Source: Oscillospiraceae bacterium
Lineage (GTDB): Bacteria; Bacillota; Clostridia; Oscillospirales; Oscillospiraceae
NCBI GenBank assembly: GCA_017461585.1
Contig: JAFTYM010000036.1
Coordinates: 1 to 50,772 of the forward strand
Direction: 5' to 3'
DNA length: 50,772 bases
Shown: in pieces, positions 23,563-32,769 of the stretch
Position numbering within the stretch: position 1 is the first letter of the stretch
Layout: each line of letters starts with the position of its first letter
Position numbers and translations under genes: made by a program
The notes under the pieces: generated by a model
Seen by the model: only the letters and a program-made list of their open reading frames with translations
Told to the model about the DNA's origin: nothing
Databases searched by the model: none

Positions 23563-23567
23563 TTCAG

Positions 23568-24038
23568 TTATCTTCTGCGGCTTCTTGTCTTGCGCTCGGA
23601 ATACTGGCGGACACCTGCCATCTTGCTGTCAGAGTCCTGCATGAAGCGCTTGAGCTTATCCTCAAAAGATGCGTCAGAAGAGGGCTGGGGCACATATACC
23701 TGGGGCTGTGCCGACTCCTGCTGTGCGGGAGCGGGTGCTGCGGGTTTTGTGTAGCCTGTCTTTCCGGGACGTTCGCGGCGGGGCTCTTCCTTCTTTTCAC
23801 TCTGCGGGAGTGCCGCCTTTATGGAGAGATTAAGTCTGCCGTTGTCGTCTATGTTGATGATCTTTACCGTTACTTCCTGTCCTTCAGACAGAAACTCGTG
23901 GATGTCGCTGACGTATGTATTTGCGATCTCCGAAATGTGTACCAGACCCGATTTGCCGGGTGCAACGCTTACGAAAGCGCCGAATTTTGTGATACCTGTG
24001 ACTTTACCTGTTAAAATGCTTCCCGTTTCCAGCTTCAT
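23568..24038 (-). CDS. S1 RNA-binding domain protein (YabR-like)
   Basis: This 156-residue protein has an S1 domain in its first 75 residues (GSILTGKVTGITKFGAFVSV, GLVHISEI, GQEVTVKIINID, GRLNLSIK), then a Pro/Gln/Ala-rich segment and a basic end (RKTRSRRR). S1 proteins of the YabR/general stress protein 13 type bind RNA or ribosomes. Its place after divIC is conserved in Firmicutes. Confidence 0.88.
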   Translation of the reverse strand: MKLETGSILTGKVTGITKFGAFVSVAPGKSGLVHISEIANTYVSDIHEFLSEGQEVTVKIINIDDNGRLNLSIKAALPQSEKKEEPRRERPGKTGYTKPAAPAPAQQESAQPQVYVPQPSSDASFEDKLKRFMQDSDSKMAGVRQYSERKTRSRRR

Positions 24039-24095
24039 AACGAAATGAATTTCCCTCTATCTGTTAATAATTTATTTGTTTAAGACCCGAAAGCT

Positions 24096-24374
24096 TTAGT
24101 TGTCCGAGTCGTAAAACACTTTGTCGTCGGGGTCTACAAGACCCAGCTCGTCTCTTGCAATGTCTGAAATTACCTCGTCGTCTGTCGAGTGCTCAATGGC
24201 GTAGTCCAGCTCCGCATTGCGGATCTCCAGATCCTGAGCTTCCTGACGCAGCAGGTCCTTTTCAGCGTTTACATCGTTTATCTTGCCCATGAGAACTGCA
24301 AGGGTCACAAGACCGTATACCAAAAGGGCAATGACAACTATTTTAGTAATAATACTTGCCTTTTTCAGCTTCAT
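24096..24374 (-). CDS. divIC: Septum formation initiator DivIC-like protein
   Basis: This 92-residue protein has a short basic cytoplasmic start, a membrane span (about 10-28), a coiled coil (33-62) and a C-terminal DEVISDIARDELGLVDPDDKV block typical of FtsL/DivIC. It supports assembly of the division septum with FtsB/FtsL partners. It overlaps the end of yabQ by 32 bp, so the two genes are coupled. Confidence 0.88.
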   Translation of the reverse strand: MKLKKASIITKIVVIALLVYGLVTLAVLMGKINDVNAEKDLLRQEAQDLEIRNAELDYAIEHSTDDEVISDIARDELGLVDPDDKVFYDSDN

Positions 24375-24852
24375 TTGCGGTTCCTTTCTCCGGGGGTTCC
24401 TCGTCCTTGGCGCTTTTGCGCTTGCATTTCATTGTATACCAAAGTTTCGAAGAATAAAAGGAATTTTTTAAAATTTTGCAAAATTTTTTTGCTGTTTTTA
24501 AGAGAAATCGGAGGGGGAAGAGGATAAATGTAAAAAATTTCCTGAGAAGGTACACGGCTTTATCAAAAATACTGCGAAAAACAGCGGAAAGCGAGCAGAA
24601 GTAGAGGGCGCAGGAGGCGAGGGCGAACATGGGGGCATAGAGCCGCTGAATGCCCATTCCTGCGGTGTAGCCGATGAGAAAAAGGGAGACAAAAAATGCT
24701 GTTACAAGGATGACGTCAAACAGGGCGTTTATGAGCTTTGCACCTTTTTTCGGTCTGAACGCTCCCAAAAGGTCCCACAGTATTCCCGACAAAAAGCCGA
24801 AAACCACGCAGGACATTATAAGCTGCAGCTGAGATGCGGTATCTGCAAACAT
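24343..24852 (-). CDS. yabQ: Spore cortex biosynthesis protein YabQ
   Basis: This 169-residue protein has four or five hydrophobic segments and begins with the YabQ pattern QLQLIMSCVVFGFLSGILWDLL. YabQ is needed for the spore cortex in Bacillus (known). It stands 3 bp after yabP. A basic, charged C-terminal tail is seen and is variable in the family. Confidence 0.88.
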   Translation of the reverse strand: MFADTASQLQLIMSCVVFGFLSGILWDLLGAFRPKKGAKLINALFDVILVTAFFVSLFLIGYTAGMGIQRLYAPMFALASCALYFCSLSAVFRSIFDKAVYLLRKFFTFILFPLRFLLKTAKKFCKILKNSFYSSKLWYTMKCKRKSAKDEEPPEKGTANEAEKGKYYY

Positions 24853-24855
24853 ATA

Positions 24856-25143
24856 TCAGCGGAAAAGCTTTGCGAAAAAGCCGTCTTTCGGTGTGGGCGC
24901 CGTCTCGTATTTTAACAGGTCGATGCTCCCCGTCACCGTCACCTCGCCGCTGTCCAATGTGAGCCTGTCTAGGTGAAGCGCGCTGCCCTCAACTGTGAGT
25001 GCGCCGTCTGTTGTGTTCAGGATTATTTCATACTCATCAAAGCTCTCCACATCCGTTACACCTGTAACTTTTAGTTTCTTTCTGGAGTCTAAACTCACGC
25101 TGTGAGGAAAAACCGCGGTTCTTGTCCGTTCTTCATTTGCCAT
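24856..25143 (-). CDS. yabP: Sporulation protein YabP
   Basis: The start at 25143 ([20 protein letters not shown]) follows an AAAGGGGC site and gives 95 residues. It shows the YabP pattern: [24 protein letters not shown], then [29 protein letters not shown]. YabP acts in the mother cell during sporulation (known). In most Firmicutes an S4-domain gene and an HU gene come before yabP; here a divergent M23 peptidase is next. Confidence 0.88.
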   Translation of the reverse strand: MANEERTRTAVFPHSVSLDSRKKLKVTGVTDVESFDEYEIILNTTDGALTVEGSALHLDRLTLDSGEVTVTGSIDLLKYETAPTPKDGFFAKLFR

Positions 25144-25257
25144 GGAAAATGCCCCTTTCATAGTGTTATAAAACTAAATATATGATGCAAACAGGGCAAA
25201 AATTACTAAATATACGCATAAATTGCGAAAAACAGGGAAAAATGCGACCGAAAGGTG

Positions 25258-25286
25258 TTGACAATATTTGAAAACTATTGTATCTT
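25258..25286 (+). promoter_or_regulatory. Promoter of the M23 peptidase gene
   Basis: TTGACA (25258-25263) and TATCTT (25281-25286) with a 17-bp spacer, about 50 bp before the GTG start. Confidence 0.7.
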
Positions 25287-25335
25287 AACTGTAGCAATTT
25301 TGTAACGATTTGTAACCAATTAAGGAGATTTTATT

Positions 25336-26562
25336 GTGAGTAAACTGGTTTTAGTGTCAGCTTCCAAAAGTAAAGAGGACAGTAAAATTACCGTATCAAA
25401 GAGAAAACGCACCGCTGTTTTAACGGTGCTGTTAATAATCGCGTTCATCATGACAGGCACTCTTGTTTCCCAGACGGGCTATGCCGTCTCCATAGACGGA
25501 GAGGTGGTAGGCACCGTAAAGAGCGGTGAAGAGGTGGATGAGATCATCCGCAAGGTGGAAAATGACGTATCGGATATCCTGGGCTATGACTATGAGATAA
25601 CCACAGCGGTGGAGCTGACGGGTACCGTTGGCGGAGACGACAGCGAGATCGCCGATGCCTTCATGAACACCGTTGAAGAGATCGACATGATGTATATCCT
25701 GAGGATAGACGGCGAATACGCTGCCTGTGCATGGACAGAGGAAGTAATAACAGCTGCAGTTGAAGAGGTAACTGAAAGATACAAAATGGGCGAGGACAGC
25801 ACGGTCAGCTTCGATAATGAAGTTGCCGTGACCTACGACTACGCCCCCATAGCAGACGCTGTGGAGACAGACGAGCTGGCAGACATTCTTGACCCTGCAA
25901 AGGGCGGAGAATTTGCCCTTCGCATCCGAACTGTAGTACACGAGACTTACGAAAAGCCTGTTGCTTTTGAATATGACCTTATCGAAAACGACGAGCTTTA
26001 CGAGGGTACAACTGCGGTGCTGGTCGAAGGCGTTGACGGTACAGCCGATGTAACGGATAAGGTGGAGTATATCAACGGCACAGAGGTATCCCGTGTTGAG
26101 GTGCACAGAATCATAACTCAGCAGCCTGTAACGCAGGTGGTGTCCGTCGGCACTCTGTTCAGACCTGCGTGGGTCTCCTACGGCGAGTATATCTGGCCTG
26201 CAGAGGGCGTCATAACATCCTATTACGGTCCCCGCAACATATTCTACGGATACTCATTCCACGAGGGTATAGATATCGCTTCCGACCTGAACACTCCCAT
26301 AGTAGCAGCTGACGGCGGCGAGGTTATTTTCGCAGGGCGCTATTACGGCTACGGACTTATGATCGACATCAGACATGACAACGGCGAGGTCACTCGCTAC
26401 GGTCATTGCAACGAGCTCCTTGTTGAAGAGGGACAGAAGGTTGCACGCGGAGAGCTTATCGCATACATGGGAACCACAGGTGTCTCCTCAGGTGTGCATC
26501 TCCACTTTGAAATTCAGGTGGACGGCGAGCCCATCGACCCCATGACAAGACTTCCCGAATAA
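25336..26562 (+). CDS. Membrane-anchored M23 peptidoglycan endopeptidase
   Basis: The start is a GTG with AAGGAG 9 bp upstream. The 408-residue protein has a basic N-terminus, one membrane span (about 27-48), an extracellular middle part with a G5-like domain end (VEVHRIITQQPVTQVVSVGT), and a C-terminal M23 (LytM) domain with FHEGIDIASD and HLHFEI, whose His and Asp bind zinc. It should cut peptide cross-links in the cell wall. The related SpoIIQ also has an M23-like domain, but intact zinc ligands here favour an active enzyme. Confidence 0.9.
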   Translation: MSKLVLVSASKSKEDSKITVSKRKRTAVLTVLLIIAFIMTGTLVSQTGYAVSIDGEVVGTVKSGEEVDEIIRKVENDVSDILGYDYEITTAVELTGTVGGDDSEIADAFMNTVEEIDMMYILRIDGEYAACAWTEEVITAAVEEVTERYKMGEDSTVSFDNEVAVTYDYAPIADAVETDELADILDPAKGGEFALRIRTVVHETYEKPVAFEYDLIENDELYEGTTAVLVEGVDGTADVTDKVEYINGTEVSRVEVHRIITQQPVTQVVSVGTLFRPAWVSYGEYIWPAEGVITSYYGPRNIFYGYSFHEGIDIASDLNTPIVAADGGEVIFAGRYYGYGLMIDIRHDNGEVTRYGHCNELLVEEGQKVARGELIAYMGTTGVSSGVHLHFEIQVDGEPIDPMTRLPE

Positions 26563-26569
26563 AAAACTT

Positions 26570-26605
26570 ACCCCTTGAGAGAGTTCTCAAGGGGTTTTGT
26601 GTTTT
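26570..26605 (+). terminator. Terminator of the M23 gene
   Basis: Arms ACCCCTTGAGA and TCTCAAGGGGT (26570-26596), then a T-rich stretch. Confidence 0.8.
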
Positions 26606-26606
26606 T

Positions 26607-26812
26607 CGGGCGGATATGGAATCCGTCCCTACGAGATGATTTTTACGTGGATGCGTACATTTGAAAATCATGCACAGTTTTGCGGCATGGATAAATCCAT
26701 GCCCTACAACGGTAGTTTTACTACGGATTTATCCGTTCCGAAAACGTCTCTTGCCTCTCCCTCCGGGAGAGGTGGCACGGCATTAGCCGTGACGGAGAGG
26801 GTGGATTTGTGT
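26607..26812. repeat. REP hairpins and a tripartite CCTCTC element
   Basis: REP units at about 26607-26634 (reverse, GGGCGGAT/ATCCGTCC), 26683-26708 (reverse, GGCATGGAT/ATCCATGCC) and 26712-26736, then a tripartite element (about 26748-26812) with CTCTCCC/GGGAGAG and CACGGC/GCCGTG arms. No gene is seen. Confidence 0.75.
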
Positions 26813-26859
26813 GAATAGGTAGTTATAGGGGACTGTCTGTGTGCCGTTCCCTTTTGTAT

Positions 26860-28422
26860 TTACAGCAGCGGCGCGAAAATACGCACGACGGAGCGTATAA
26901 ACCGCTGTAGAAGGTTGGTTTTCATCATGTCAGGCGTTACGCGGACAGACTTGTCCAGCGTGTCAAGAATATCTGCTTTCAAATCGGGAATACAGCTGCA
27001 GCCGTACATCCACACTCCGTTTTCAAAGTGGTGGACGAGACTTCTGTAGTCTAAGTTTATGGTGCCCGTCATGGCGATGTCATCGTCGCACAGGTAGCTT
27101 TTCGCGTGGATAAAGCCCGGCTCATACTCATAAATCTCCACACCTGCATCTATAAGGCGCTTATAATAGCTTTTTGTCATGCCGAAAACAATTTTTTTGT
27201 CGGGAATATGTGGAACGATTATCTTCACGTCAACGCCGCGCATGGCTGTGTTTTCAATGTCGGTGCACAGGTCGTTGTCAATGATGAGATAGGGCGTGGT
27301 CATCCAGACGTAATCTTTTGCGCTGTAGAGCATATTCTGAATAACGCTTTTGCCCACGCGCCGTGTGAAAATTGGGTTGGGACCGTCGCCGAAGGGGACG
27401 ATGAAGCCGTCTGCCTTTGTGTCCGTATCGGGGTAGAGGGGCAGACAGGGCAGGATGAAGCTTTTTACATTTATGCCATAGTCGATTAAAAACAGCTTTG
27501 TCAGCTCGTGCACAGCATTTCCCTCAAGACGCAGTCCCGTGTCCTTCCAATGACCGAAGCGTATAGTCTCGCCGATGTATTCGTCAGCCAGATTGACGCC
27601 GCCCGTGTAGCCGATGCGTCCGTCAATGACCAGTATCTTGCGGTGGTTTCTGTTGTTGAACTCGTTGTCCGCGTGACCGCGCAGACGGGAAAAGGGCACA
27701 GCCTGTATGCCGTGTGATTTCAGGGTTTTTGCATAGTTTCCGGGGAGGGTTTTCATACAGCCGATGTCGTCGTAAACAACGCGGACATCCACTCCCTCGG
27801 ACACCTTCTGCTTTAAAATGTCCAGTATGGTGTTCCAGAATTTTCCCTCTTCGATGATAAAGAACTCTAGGAAAATAAAGTGCCTTGCGTTTTTAAGGTC
27901 TGCCGCCATTTTCTCAAACATAGAGGCTCCCGAGGGGAAGTATTCCTGCTTTGTGTCTGTGAAAAGGTGTGACTCCGATATGCTGCAGAGCATTTTTGCG
28001 TGGCGGTAAGCTGTGTGGGATTTTTCCTTGAGCTGTGCAAATTCTTCCGCGTCGTCTTTTGTGTAGCTGTTTTCCTTCAGTTCATTAAGCCGCTTTACAA
28101 ACTTGGGCTTCAGCTTTCGTGAGTAGAACATAAAATACAGCATAAAGCCCACAACAGGCAGAACCGTAACAAAGAGCAGCCACGGAACTTTGTAGTCGGG
28201 ATTGTCGTCCGAGGCGATGATGCGCACGATACATACAGCCTGTGTGATCATTGCTGCGGTATAAAACAGGGGGACCTTGATGCACAGGACGACCATGATT
28301 GCGAGAATGGCAAGAATTTCAAGGACGGTTATGGCTCCTGCTATGATGTAGCGGGTGGGGATGTAGGTGTATTCACGGGTTATTTTTTTCTTGTGTATGT
28401 AGTATGAGTATTTTACCTTCAT
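26860..28422 (-). CDS. cls: Cardiolipin synthase (phospholipase D family)
   Basis: This 520-residue protein has two N-terminal membrane segments (about 26-49 and 52-84), then two phospholipase D HxK motifs: HRKILVIDGRIGYTGG and HAKSYLCDDDIAMTG. It joins two phosphatidylglycerol molecules into cardiolipin at the membrane. Length and layout are those of bacterial ClsA. It stands alone between repeat clusters. Confidence 0.92.
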   Translation of the reverse strand: MKVKYSYYIHKKKITREYTYIPTRYIIAGAITVLEILAILAIMVVLCIKVPLFYTAAMITQAVCIVRIIASDDNPDYKVPWLLFVTVLPVVGFMLYFMFYSRKLKPKFVKRLNELKENSYTKDDAEEFAQLKEKSHTAYRHAKMLCSISESHLFTDTKQEYFPSGASMFEKMAADLKNARHFIFLEFFIIEEGKFWNTILDILKQKVSEGVDVRVVYDDIGCMKTLPGNYAKTLKSHGIQAVPFSRLRGHADNEFNNRNHRKILVIDGRIGYTGGVNLADEYIGETIRFGHWKDTGLRLEGNAVHELTKLFLIDYGINVKSFILPCLPLYPDTDTKADGFIVPFGDGPNPIFTRRVGKSVIQNMLYSAKDYVWMTTPYLIIDNDLCTDIENTAMRGVDVKIIVPHIPDKKIVFGMTKSYYKRLIDAGVEIYEYEPGFIHAKSYLCDDDIAMTGTINLDYRSLVHHFENGVWMYGCSCIPDLKADILDTLDKSVRVTPDMMKTNLLQRFIRSVVRIFAPLL

Positions 28423-28533
28423 GGTCTCACCTCCTGATGTTAAGGCCGTTTTAAGGTTATTATAGCCCCTTTTGATGCAGATTGCATCACGGTGAATGAT
28501 AAATTTTTGTTAAATATTAAAGCTTTCTCAAAG

Positions 28534-28738
28534 TAGGGGACGGCTTTCCCGTCACCTACGAAAATATTTTCCCATGGGTGCATTGTAGGGGGCGACGTCC
28601 TCGACGCCCCGCTTTGAAATTATGTACGGTTGTAGGGGAGGGTCTCCGCGCCCTCCCGTTTGCGGGCGATTCGTGAATCGTCCCTACTTGGCTATCCATC
28701 AGGGAGAGCTGTCACCGTCAGGTGACTGAGAGGGGGGC
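28534..28738. repeat. REP cluster and tripartite element
   Basis: Units at about 28534-28560, 28587-28613 (GGGGCG/CGCCCC), 28632-28659 (GGGAGGG/CCCTCCC), 28663-28686 (reverse) and a tripartite remainder with TCACCG/AGGTGA arms (28690-28736). No gene is seen. Confidence 0.75.
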
Positions 28739-28811
28739 GGCATCTTGTTTAAAATACTAATAGAAGATTGTTTTCAAAGTATTGGAAAAAGATTTAAGTT
28801 TTGTTAAACCA

Positions 28812-28845
28812 ACAAAAAAGACGCCTCATACGAGACGTCTTTTTC
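28812..28845. terminator. Terminator of the cupin gene
   Basis: Complementary ends AAAAAGACG and CGTCTTTTT (about 28814-28844) with an inner CTC/GAG pair follow the stop at 28859 on the minus strand. Confidence 0.7.
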
Positions 28846-28858
28846 AATATGCAATTTC

Positions 28859-29203
28859 TTACTTCTTGATCATTACAGTGATCATCTCAGCGCAGTCAAC
28901 GCCTGTGTTCTTGCAAGCGCGGCCTGTGCCGGGGCCGAAGTGAAGGCTGTCACCTGCATGGAGAACATAGGACTTCTCGTCATCCATGGTAACTGTCATT
29001 TCGCCCTTCTGTACATAGTAAACCATCTCGAACTTTGCGGGAGCCATGTTTGCGCCGCCGCCGGGAAGGAAGTGGGAAAGACCCATAACGATTGTGCCGT
29101 CGTTTACGTCGTCGGGATTGTGGAGACGTGTTGTCAGGCACTCAAAATGGCCGGGAGCCTCATATTTTGTAGCTTCATTCTTAAGTGTTACTTTGTAGCT
29201 CAT
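28859..29203 (-). CDS. Cupin domain protein without the usual metal ligands
   Basis: This 114-residue protein is a single cupin domain (LPGGGANMAPAKFEMVYYVQKGEMTVTMDD, LHAGDSLHFGPGTGR, quoted in parts). The first cupin motif normally has two His and a Glu; here the His positions are Met and Ala or Pro, so it may not hold a metal in the usual way. It may bind a small ligand or be a structural protein. It follows mobA on the same strand by 93 bp. Confidence 0.75.
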   Translation of the reverse strand: MSYKVTLKNEATKYEAPGHFECLTTRLHNPDDVNDGTIVMGLSHFLPGGGANMAPAKFEMVYYVQKGEMTVTMDDEKSYVLHAGDSLHFGPGTGRACKNTGVDCAEMITVMIKK

Positions 29204-29296
29204 TGTAAAAATTCCTTTCTATTAAAGCCCTTTTCAGGGGCAAATATTTACCACATAAAATTGTACTACCGACAGCGCAAAAGTGCAAGGGTTTCC

Positions 29297-29875
29297 TTAT
29301 AATTTACCTAAAAGTCGGTCGAAATCCTCGGGGAAATTCATGTTTTCAAAGCTTTCCGCACACCAATGCCCGCCCAACTCTTCGGGAGTGAGTATGAGCA
29401 CGCTGTGTTTTGCGTACAGCTCGGTCATCTTGTACACTCCGCTTTTTAAAAGTTCCTCGGCGGTGTCAAGGACTCTCCTGCTGTACCATCCGAAAAGGGG
29501 TTCAAATCTGCCTGATGTATCTGAGGTTATGCAGATGTCAAAGCTTTTGCCCTTTTCCATCATGAAAAGCGCAGTCTCAGGAGAGGAGAAAGGGAGGTCT
29601 GCCGCGGCTAAAAATACGCCGTCGCCCGAAGCTTCTGAAAGGGCGGCGTGAAGTCCTCCAAGAGGTCCGCAGCCTTTGAAAATATCCTCTATCTTAGGTA
29701 CGTCAATATCGGCGTAGCGGTTTTTATCGTCCACGCTTATGCAGACCTGTTCAAATTTTTCGGAAAATCTGTCCACAGCGGCTTTTAAAACGGTTGTACC
29801 GCCCTGAGGGAGCGCCAGCTTGTCTCTGCCCATACGGCGGCTTTTTCCGCCTGCAAGCAGTACTGCACATGCCAT
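29297..29875 (-). CDS. mobA: Molybdenum cofactor guanylyltransferase MobA
   Basis: This 192-residue protein starts with the nucleotidyltransferase signature LAGGKSRRMGRDKLAL and continues with GPLGGLHAAL and AADLPF, as in MobA. It adds GMP to molybdopterin to form the guanine dinucleotide cofactor used by DMSO-reductase-family enzymes. The large molybdopterin enzyme at 46164-48890 in this window is of that family and could be a client. Confidence 0.9.
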   Translation of the reverse strand: MACAVLLAGGKSRRMGRDKLALPQGGTTVLKAAVDRFSEKFEQVCISVDDKNRYADIDVPKIEDIFKGCGPLGGLHAALSEASGDGVFLAAADLPFSSPETALFMMEKGKSFDICITSDTSGRFEPLFGWYSRRVLDTAEELLKSGVYKMTELYAKHSVLILTPEELGGHWCAESFENMNFPEDFDRLLGKL

Positions 29876-29938
29876 AAATACCGCCTCCTTTTTGCCATTA
29901 TATCACAGGCTGAGGGAAAATAAAACTACCCATTTACA

Positions 29939-29967
29939 TTGACTTATGGGTGCGGCTGTATTATTAT
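29939..29967 (+). promoter_or_regulatory. Promoter of the first thiolase gene
   Basis: TTGACT (29939-29944) and TATTAT (29962-29967) with a 17-bp spacer, about 50 bp before the start. Confidence 0.7.
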
Positions 29968-30018
29968 AAGTAGTTGTAAAACTTGTGAAATATTTCCGAA
30001 AACAGGAGGTACATAATA

Positions 30019-31200
30019 ATGAAAGATGTTTATCTGGTAAGCTGCTGCAGAACTGCTATCGGTTCTTTCGGCGGCACACTTAAGGATGTTCCCGCTGCAA
30101 AGCTCGGCTCTATCGTAGCCAAGGCTGCTCTTGAGCGCGCAGGTCTTGCTCCCGAGAATCTTGACGAAGTTATGTTCGGCTGTGTTCTTACAGCAGCACA
30201 GGGTCAGAACGTTGCCCGTCAGGTTGCAATCGGCGCAGGCATCCCCATCGAGGTTCCCGCATACACAATCGGTATGGTCTGCGGCTCCGGTATGAAGGCT
30301 GTTATCGAAGGCGCACGCGCTATCAAGGCAGGCGACGCTGATGTTATCCTGGCAGGCGGTACAGAGAACATGTCCGCTGCTCCCTATGCAATGCCCGCTG
30401 CACGTTTCGGCGCTCGCATGAACAACACAAAGATGGTCGATACAATGGTAAACGACGGTCTGTGGGAAGCTTTCAACAACTACCACATGGGCATCACAGC
30501 TGAGAACGTCTGCGACCAGTGGGGCATCACACGTGAAGAGCTTGATGCATTTGCTCTCTCATCCCAGCTCAAGACTGAGGCTGCACAGAATGCAGGCAAG
30601 TTTGATGACGAGATCGTTCCCGTACCTGTTAAGGTAAAGAAGCAGGTAGTTGACTTCGTCAAGGATGAGTTCCCCAGAGCAGGCACAACAGCTGAAGCAC
30701 TGGCTAAGCTGAAGCCCGCATTCAAGCCCGACGGCAGAGTTACAGCAGGTAACTCCTCCGGTATCAACGACGGTGCTGCTGCTATTCTTCTCGCTTCCGG
30801 CGAAGCTGTTGAGAAGTACGGCCTCAAGCCCATCGCAAAGCTGGTTTCCTGGGGTCAGGGCGGCGTGGATCCCACAATCATGGGTGTTGGCCCTGTTGCA
30901 GCAACAAGAAACGCAATGGACAAGTGCGGTCTCACAGTTGCTGATATGGACCTCATCGAGGCTAACGAGGCATTTGCTGCTCAGTCTATCGCTGTTGCAC
31001 GCGACCTCGGCTTCGACATGGAGAAGGTAAACGTAAACGGCGGCGCAATCTCCCTCGGTCACCCCGTAGGCTGCTCCGGCGCACGTATCATCGTAACTCT
31101 CATCCACGAGATGTTAAAGCGCGACGACGCAAAGCGTGGTCTTGCTACACTCTGCATCGGCGGCGGTATGGGCGTTGCTACAGTTTGGGAAAAGTGCTAA
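30019..31200 (+). CDS. Acetyl-CoA C-acetyltransferase (thiolase)
   Basis: This 393-residue thiolase has the acyl-accepting Cys88 ([11 protein letters not shown]), His348 in [17 protein letters not shown], and Cys379 in TLCIGGGMG. It condenses two acetyl-CoA to acetoacetyl-CoA at the start of butyrate-type fermentation or ketone metabolism. It has its own promoter and terminator. Codon use is strongly biased, hinting at high expression. Other butyrate genes are not beside it. Confidence 0.93.
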   Translation: MKDVYLVSCCRTAIGSFGGTLKDVPAAKLGSIVAKAALERAGLAPENLDEVMFGCVLTAAQGQNVARQVAIGAGIPIEVPAYTIGMVCGSGMKAVIEGARAIKAGDADVILAGGTENMSAAPYAMPAARFGARMNNTKMVDTMVNDGLWEAFNNYHMGITAENVCDQWGITREELDAFALSSQLKTEAAQNAGKFDDEIVPVPVKVKKQVVDFVKDEFPRAGTTAEALAKLKPAFKPDGRVTAGNSSGINDGAAAILLASGEAVEKYGLKPIAKLVSWGQGGVDPTIMGVGPVAATRNAMDKCGLTVADMDLIEANEAFAAQSIAVARDLGFDMEKVNVNGGAISLGHPVGCSGARIIVTLIHEMLKRDDAKRGLATLCIGGGMGVATVWEKC

Positions 31201-31216
31201 TCGCTTTATAAACTAC

Positions 31217-31252
31217 AAGGACGGACATCTTTCGATGTCCGTCCTTTTTTGT
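31217..31252 (+). terminator. Terminator of the thiolase gene
   Basis: Perfect arms AAGGACGGACATC (31217-31229) and GATGTCCGTCCTT (31234-31246) with a T run. Confidence 0.88.
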
Positions 31253-31277
31253 TGTTGGTTATTTTGTGTATGGCATA

Positions 31278-32020
31278 TTGTAGGGACCGGCGTCCCCGAC
31301 GGTCCGCATTCGGGAGGGCACGGAGACCCTCCCCTACAACAGCGGTTTTTACGTCGTGCATCGTAGGGAACGGATTTATCCGTTCCGTGTTGCGGGCGGA
31401 TGTGGGCATCGTCCCCTACGAAATGGTTTTCACATGGGAACATGTGTTTATAAATATGCACAAACTTGCGTCATGTATATGTAGGGACCGGCGTCCCTGA
31501 CGGTCCGTTGTGAAATCACGCATAATCCTGCGGCGTGTCCGTAGGGGCGACCTGTGGTCGCCCGTTATACCACGGCAAAATGTTTTTACCTTGTCATGTC
31601 TCCGACGGCATACTTTCTTGCTTGTCCAAGAAAGTATGCAAAGAATGACACGGGGGCGAGCCCCTCGACCCCTGCGGCTCAGACATGGTGCGATAGGGTG
31701 TTCCCATCGCATAACTCGCCGCATTCCTATCATTTGTTATGCGTTTGTGACCGCAAGATTGTATGTAGGGACCGACGTCCCCGACGGTCCGCATTCGGGA
31801 GGGCACGGAGCCCCTCCCCTACAACAGCGGTTTTTACGTCGTGCATCGTAGGGAACGGATTCATCCGTTCCGTGTTGCGGGCGGATGTGGGCATCCGCCC
31901 CTACGAGATGATTTTTGCTTGGGTGCATCGTAGGGAACGGATTCATCCGTTCCGTGTTGCGCCCTCTCCGTAATTTGCTTGCGCAAATGCCACCTCTCCC
32001 AAAGGAAGAGGCAAGTCGCA
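31278..32020. repeat. Largest repeat cluster: duplicated REP block, ~190-bp element, tripartite element
   Basis: About eleven REP units in both orientations. A block of four units with fixed linkers occurs twice (about 31300-31425 and 31788-31910). Between them lies a good copy of the ~190-bp multi-hairpin element (about 31565-31745: CATACTTTCTTG/CAAGAAAGTATG, GGGG/CCCC and TGCGAT/ATCGCA stems). A tripartite element with ATTTGC/GCAAAT arms ends the cluster. Short open frames here are made of repeats and are not genes. Confidence 0.85.
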
Positions 32021-32036
32021 TTTACCTTTTTATACC

Positions 32037-32699
32037 TTACGCGCAGAACCTATGCTTGCCGATGGTCACGATATGGGGTCTTGACCATATCCAGCCGTTT
32101 GTGGCGGTGGATGGGTTAAAATAGTAGATCGCGCCGCCTGAGGGATCCCAGCCGTTTAGGGCATCTCTTGCCGCCCTGTAGGCACTCTCCGCCACAGGCT
32201 GGTCAAACTGACCGTCGTAAAGGCAGGAAAATGCCCCCGACTGGTAAATTACACCCGACAGCGTCCCGGGAAAGGAAGGATGCTCCATGCGGTTTAAAAC
32301 CACCGCACCGACCGCCACCTGACCGGAATAGGGCTCGCCCCTTGCCTCGGCGGAGATTAGCCGCGCAAGCAGGTTAACATCCACAGATTGACTTGTGGCG
32401 CTGTTGTCGGAAATTCCCAGCGCTTTGAGTGTGGCACTGCCTGCTATTCCGTCTGCCGTAAGCCCGTTTTTGCGCTGGAACTTCTTGACAGCCTCTTCCG
32501 TACGGCTTCCGTATATTCCGTCTATATTACCGAAATAATAACCCCAGTTTTTAAGCTTCTCCTGTATCTGCCGCACCGTAGATCCGTAAGAGCCGCGCTT
32601 GTATGCCGCCTGTGCCTCCTGTGCGAAAAATATCAGCGTTATATTGAGCAAAAATATGACAGCCAATGTAAGTATCAGCTTTTTTCTGTTTTGAGACAT
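32037..32699 (-). CDS. sleB: Spore cortex-lytic enzyme SleB
   Basis: This 220-residue protein has a signal segment (about 8-30), a peptidoglycan-binding domain (YGSTVRQIQEKLKNWGYY to GIAGSATLKAL, about 38-95), and a hydrolase domain (LARLISAEARGEPYSGQVAVGAVVLNR), the two-domain form of SleB. It degrades the spore cortex during germination. Its ribosome site AGGAG lies in one arm of the hairpin that ends thrS transcription, which should block translation from read-through messages. Confidence 0.9.
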   Translation of the reverse strand: MSQNRKKLILTLAVIFLLNITLIFFAQEAQAAYKRGSYGSTVRQIQEKLKNWGYYFGNIDGIYGSRTEEAVKKFQRKNGLTADGIAGSATLKALGISDNSATSQSVDVNLLARLISAEARGEPYSGQVAVGAVVLNRMEHPSFPGTLSGVIYQSGAFSCLYDGQFDQPVAESAYRAARDALNGWDPSGGAIYYFNPSTATNGWIWSRPHIVTIGKHRFCA

Positions 32700-32706
32700 A
32701 AAAACA

Positions 32707-32745
32707 CTCCTTCGCAGAATACTTTAAATATATTCTGCGAAGGAG
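32707..32745 (-). terminator. thrS terminator that also hides the sleB ribosome site
   Basis: Perfect 15-bp arms CTCCTTCGCAGAATA (32707-32721) and TATTCTGCGAAGGAG (32731-32745). On the minus strand the second arm read contains GAAGGAG, is followed by TGTTTTT, and then the sleB ATG. Confidence 0.85.
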
Positions 32746-32769
32746 CAAAAAAGTTATGTCTTGAAAATT

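Noticed and set aside
31278-32020. Possible CRISPR array in the densest repeat cluster
   Set aside because: Repeat units differ in stem sequence and orientation and have irregular spacing; no cas genes are present.
31737-32021. Several 60-140-codon frames with repeated peptides such as ERINPFPT
   Set aside because: They are translations of REP hairpins in repeat clusters and not genes.
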